A stretch of DNA of 64,000 bases, taken from contig OX419755.1 of assembly GCA_948567375.1 (NCBI GenBank), forward strand, positions 45,575,001-45,639,000. The letters run 5' to 3'. The stretch comes from Lunularia cruciata (Eukaryota > Streptophyta > Marchantiopsida > Lunulariales > Lunulariaceae). A program made the translations under genes and the position numbers. Below are positions 60,816-64,000 of the stretch, piece after piece; position 1 is the first letter of the stretch, and every line of letters starts with the position of its first letter. The notes below the pieces were generated by a model. It made no database searches and was not told where the DNA came from. It saw only the letters and a program-made list of their open reading frames with translations.

Positions 60816-62311
60816 CCCACTTAATAGATAGAAAACACTGAAAAATTTCCTCCCATTTTAAGTATATGGGCAAACATAAAGTTTATCACCATGCGTTTGA
60901 TCTGTTTAGTAGCTGACGTTAACTCAGAGTTAAAGTATTTTTCCAAGCCATGTAAACCAACTTGTAACTCCATGGAAGCCAACACCTCTTTAGCTTAAAA
61001 TCATAGTCATGATGGACACACAACACACTTGGACAACAATACCACATTCATAAAAAATAGTAAGCTAAGAACTTTGATGTTTTAAACATGCATATAAAAC
61101 AAAGGATTTGGATACACATAGTTGCTTATAAACCACTTACATGATTCTTTATAGTTTCTACTTCTAATTATTGTTTTAATTTTTGAAAATTTTTTTACTG
61201 TTGTTGTTTCACTGGTCAATGTATTATATAATTGCAAATTTCAAGATCTTGATCCAAACAACTTCTCAGAACTGCCCAAACCTAATCATTAATCTTTATT
61301 GATTTATATAATTCTTTATTTTATCAAAACTAAATCATTATGCTCGGTTGATTAATCCAAATCTTCATGTTATTGATATATTATATATATTATATGTTTT
61401 TAAAGTTATAAAAAAATAAAATTTTGAGTAAAATATACATTTATTAATTTATAAACATTTTTATCTCTATCTAAACATTTCTTGACATTTATAATTTCAA
61501 AATTGTAGGTAATGAATTTCAAATATATGAAAATGAGTGAATGAATTTCCAAGTTTAATTGCACTCAAAACCTTGAATATAAAAAGGTAAAACTAATAAA
61601 AACTACACTTTAGATATATGAAAGATTTCTATAAATAGCTTGAGCAATAATTTATGTCAATCTATGATATGAATTTCTTTCTATCCTAAAACTTAATTTT
61701 AAAAGTACTAGATTCAAAGAAAAATTTTAAGTACTTAAAGCACTCAATTTGAGAATTTTTGCTTGCCAAATTTTAGAAAATTATTTAAATTTCTCAAAAG
61801 GCATGACATGCATAGCTCTACCTAGTCAAACTTAGGCTTCAAGGAAATCAAACTTCAAAAATTTTGCCCCACAATAAAAGCATTCAAGCTAAATCTATGC
61901 AAAGCTAAGCATTCAACAAGACATGGCAAAAAATAGAGATGGCCACTTATACATGGTAAACCTAGGCACTTATGTGCCTCTAGTAACCCATTGTTGACCA
62001 AAAAGTGAATAAGAATAAGTAACAAGTTGTTCCTCAAGAATACAAATGGAAAGGACTAAAAGTGAAGGAAAATATTACTAGTTATAGTTCATTTATTATT
62101 TCCCATTTAACCTAAAAGGTTAAATAAGAGACTACTCTCAAAAGAGTCCATTATCATTGCTATGGCACAATATGGAAAAGGGAAAACTTACTACAAGTAT
62201 ATTTCAAGTTAATCCTAAAGGTGATTGCTGTCTCCACTCAAAATGCCCCTTTACTCCAAAGACCATGACTACAAAGTGGCATACTACACTTCCTTCTAAA
62301 GGCATAACTAT
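60816..62311. other. AT-rich intergenic DNA
   Basis: No gene, RNA or known element was recognised between the LTR-A fragment and the family B LTR. Confidence 0.55.
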
Positions 62312-62744
62312 TATAACAATATGGAGTTAATCGATGAAGTAAGTTAGTGCTAAAGAAGTAGCAAATAATTAAAATTATTTACTAGCCTAGAATATTCTAG
62401 AAGTATCTAAGAAGTTTCTTGTGAAGCTTCTAGCTAGCTAAGCTAGTATCCCAAGTAGATAGTTTCTAGAAGGAAACTTCTAGAAGCTTCCAACTAGCTT
62501 AGCTTGTACACTAAGTAAGTAACTTCTAGAAAGAAACTTTTTGAGAAGATTCTTGATTAATTTGGCTTGCATTCCAAGAAAGCAGCTGAAGTAAGCTTCT
62601 TGAGAAGCTTCTCAAGGCCTTGTATGCTCCATATAAAATACCAAAGTCAAAGCTCATACTAGGCATTTGGAGTTTTCCCTCATTGAAGTGTCCCAATGTG
62701 ACCTTTCATTCCCTTATTTCTCTCCTCGATCTTGGTCTTTTACA
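62312..62744 (+). repeat. 5' LTR of family B element
   Basis: A 433-bp LTR aligned end to end with the solo LTR at 26163-26585, starting TATAACAATATGGAG (TG has become TA) and ending TCTTTTACA. It is followed directly by a primer-binding site and gag. TATAAAA lies at 62632-62638. Confidence 0.88.
62390..62490 (+). promoter_or_regulatory. Heat-shock-element-like motifs in the second LTR B
   Basis: GAAtaTTCtaGAA at 62390-62402 and GAAacTTCtaGAAgcTTC at 62473-62490 keep the three- and four-unit alternating pattern found in the solo LTR, despite other divergence between the copies. Confidence 0.55.
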
Positions 62745-62745
62745 T

Positions 62746-62757
62746 TGGTATTAGAGC
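62746..62757 (+). other. Primer-binding site of family B element
   Basis: TGGTATTAGAGC, one base from the standard initiator-Met-tRNA primer site TGGTATCAGAGC. It begins two bases after the LTR's terminal ACA plus T. Confidence 0.8.
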
Positions 62758-64000
62758 AAGAATGGGATAGATGGAATTTATGGACCACCAAAACCATTTT
62801 TGCCAAACCATTGGGACTTTTGTGTTTGGTACTACCCAAGCATCATTTCACATAATTCATCACCTCACATTTTGGGAATTTTTTTTTGAATGCAATCACC
62901 TTGTACAAGGAACCTTTGGTACTTCCGATTGTAACTTATGGAGAATGGTGGACGTGTTGCATTTACATGTTAGTAAATTAGATAAATTGGGAGCATTATG
63001 ATAGAGAAATAGCCATGGCAACAATACTTGAGGTTATTATTGCTATGTAGTAACAAACCGAGCACCTTACTCAATTGTTGGATGAACAAGACCAAAAACG
63101 ACAAGAGCATGTAGAGAGAGCACCATTTCAAGAAGGAGAAGAATGAATCCAATTTCCAAAACCTAAGGTATTTGATGGCAAGAATCTCTCAAGCATAATG
63201 GAAAATTTTTTATTTGATTATGAACCTTATTTTGAGGCCACAAATCTTCAAGATGAACGAAAACAAATCCTCATAACTTCAAGCCAATTGGACGGAGCAA
63301 CAAAGCTATGGTGGAGCAAGCTAAAAGGTAATTTTTTGCACCAATCTTAACATGGGAAGAATTCAAGGGTGCAATAATTGGGCAATTCTAAGCAATAAAT
63401 GCCACATAAGCTACACAAGATAAGTTGACAGAGTTGAAGCAGATTGGTTCTATAAGAAGGTACATCACGCAATTCCAAAACACCATTATACAAATTTCAA
63501 ATATAATGGATGGTGAAGCTTTGGATTGATTTGTGAGGGGCTTGAAGTCATGAACCAAATTAGAAGTGATTATGCAAGATCCAAAATACTTTGAAGAAGC
63601 CATATAGCTAGCAAAGCGCTTTGATTCCTTGATTGCGATAACTTGATCTTGACTTTGACCTTCACAAAACCAATGAGTATAGCGGATCAAGAAATATTGT
63701 GGTAAAATGGTGGTTACTTTTATTATTGCTAGATTGGACATCATATTGTCGAATATATACTCAAGAATGGACAATCTTGACAAATTGCACAAATGGAGGT
63801 TGTGGAGCAAAATGATCAAGAAAATGAGAGATCCTAGTAGGAGATTTGAGTTTCCTATTAGGAACTTGATTAGTTCTAATGGGATTGAAGGCTTGACCTA
63901 TGCAAGTTTGGTTCACTTGCAAGGTATGATATTTGATTGTGGTTGTAGGATTCTAGGTGATTCTAGAAGTTCAAAGAATTGCATGTCTATGCAATTAGCA
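62758..64000 (+). pseudogene. Family B gag relic, cut by window end
   Basis: Plus-strand retrotransposon gag with KPKVFDGKNLSSIMENFLF, YEPYFEATNLQDERKQILI, LDGATKLWWSKLK and a WEEFKGAIIGQF helix region, all typical of plant Ty3-type gag. Later parts include LTELKQIGSIRRYITQFQNT. In-frame stops and at least one frame change (near 63330) make it non-functional. Pol lies beyond the window. Confidence 0.8.

Overview
The window is nuclear DNA of a land plant. It holds spliced genes with GT-AG introns, a plant alpha-expansin, a plant SR-like RNA-binding protein and a PUX10-type UBX protein, set among decayed plant retrotransposons (a Ty3 chromovirus, other LTR elements, a non-LTR reverse transcriptase) and a FAR1/MULE-type transposase. 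The general feel suggests a non-seed plant (bryophyte or lycophyte), but that is an impression, not a proof.

Layout. 1-2.5 kb: a minus-strand LTR element (family A here: LTR, primer-binding site, gag relic). 2.5-8.5 kb: AT-rich, with a 167-bp tandem duplication and a microsatellite. 8.5-10.6 kb: a dead MULE/FAR1 transposase. 12.6-15.2 kb: a six-exon METTL7-like methyltransferase gene on the plus strand. 15.2-23.5 kb: no recognisable gene, first mixed-composition DNA with an old 300-bp duplication, then very AT-rich DNA. 23.5-36 kb: a nest of dead elements. These are an LTR-A copy cut by a minus-strand Ty3 chromovirus, itself cut by a solo LTR (family B) with a 5-bp target duplication; then a non-LTR reverse transcriptase relic and an unrecognised chain of coiled-coil reading frames. 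39-40.1 kb: an alpha-expansin gene. 40.2-40.6 kb: a possible small membrane protein on the opposite strand. 45.3-51.0 kb: a large minus-strand gene for a protein with a filamin repeat, a CCCH finger, an RRM and a long RS domain. 51-56 kb: a spacer with tandem repeats. 55.9-60.2 kb: a minus-strand gene for a UBA-hairpin-UAS-UBX protein. 60.7-64 kb: an LTR-A fragment, AT-rich DNA, then a family B LTR element (LTR, primer-binding site, gag) running off the window.

The genes are independent eukaryotic loci with no operon logic. Their likely roles are small-molecule methylation in the plastid (methyltransferase), cell-wall loosening (expansin), pre-mRNA splicing (RRM/RS protein) and CDC48 recruitment at lipid droplets or ER (UBX protein).

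The most interesting signal is in the family B LTR. Both copies (26163-26585 and 62312-62744) carry a dense run of alternating GAA/TTC pentamers, including perfect three- and four-unit heat-shock-element patterns, just upstream of a TATA box. This suggests a heat-responsive retrotransposon promoter, by analogy with ONSEN of Arabidopsis. Exon boundaries were worked out by eye from splice signals, reading phase and protein-family fit, and were not checked against transcripts.
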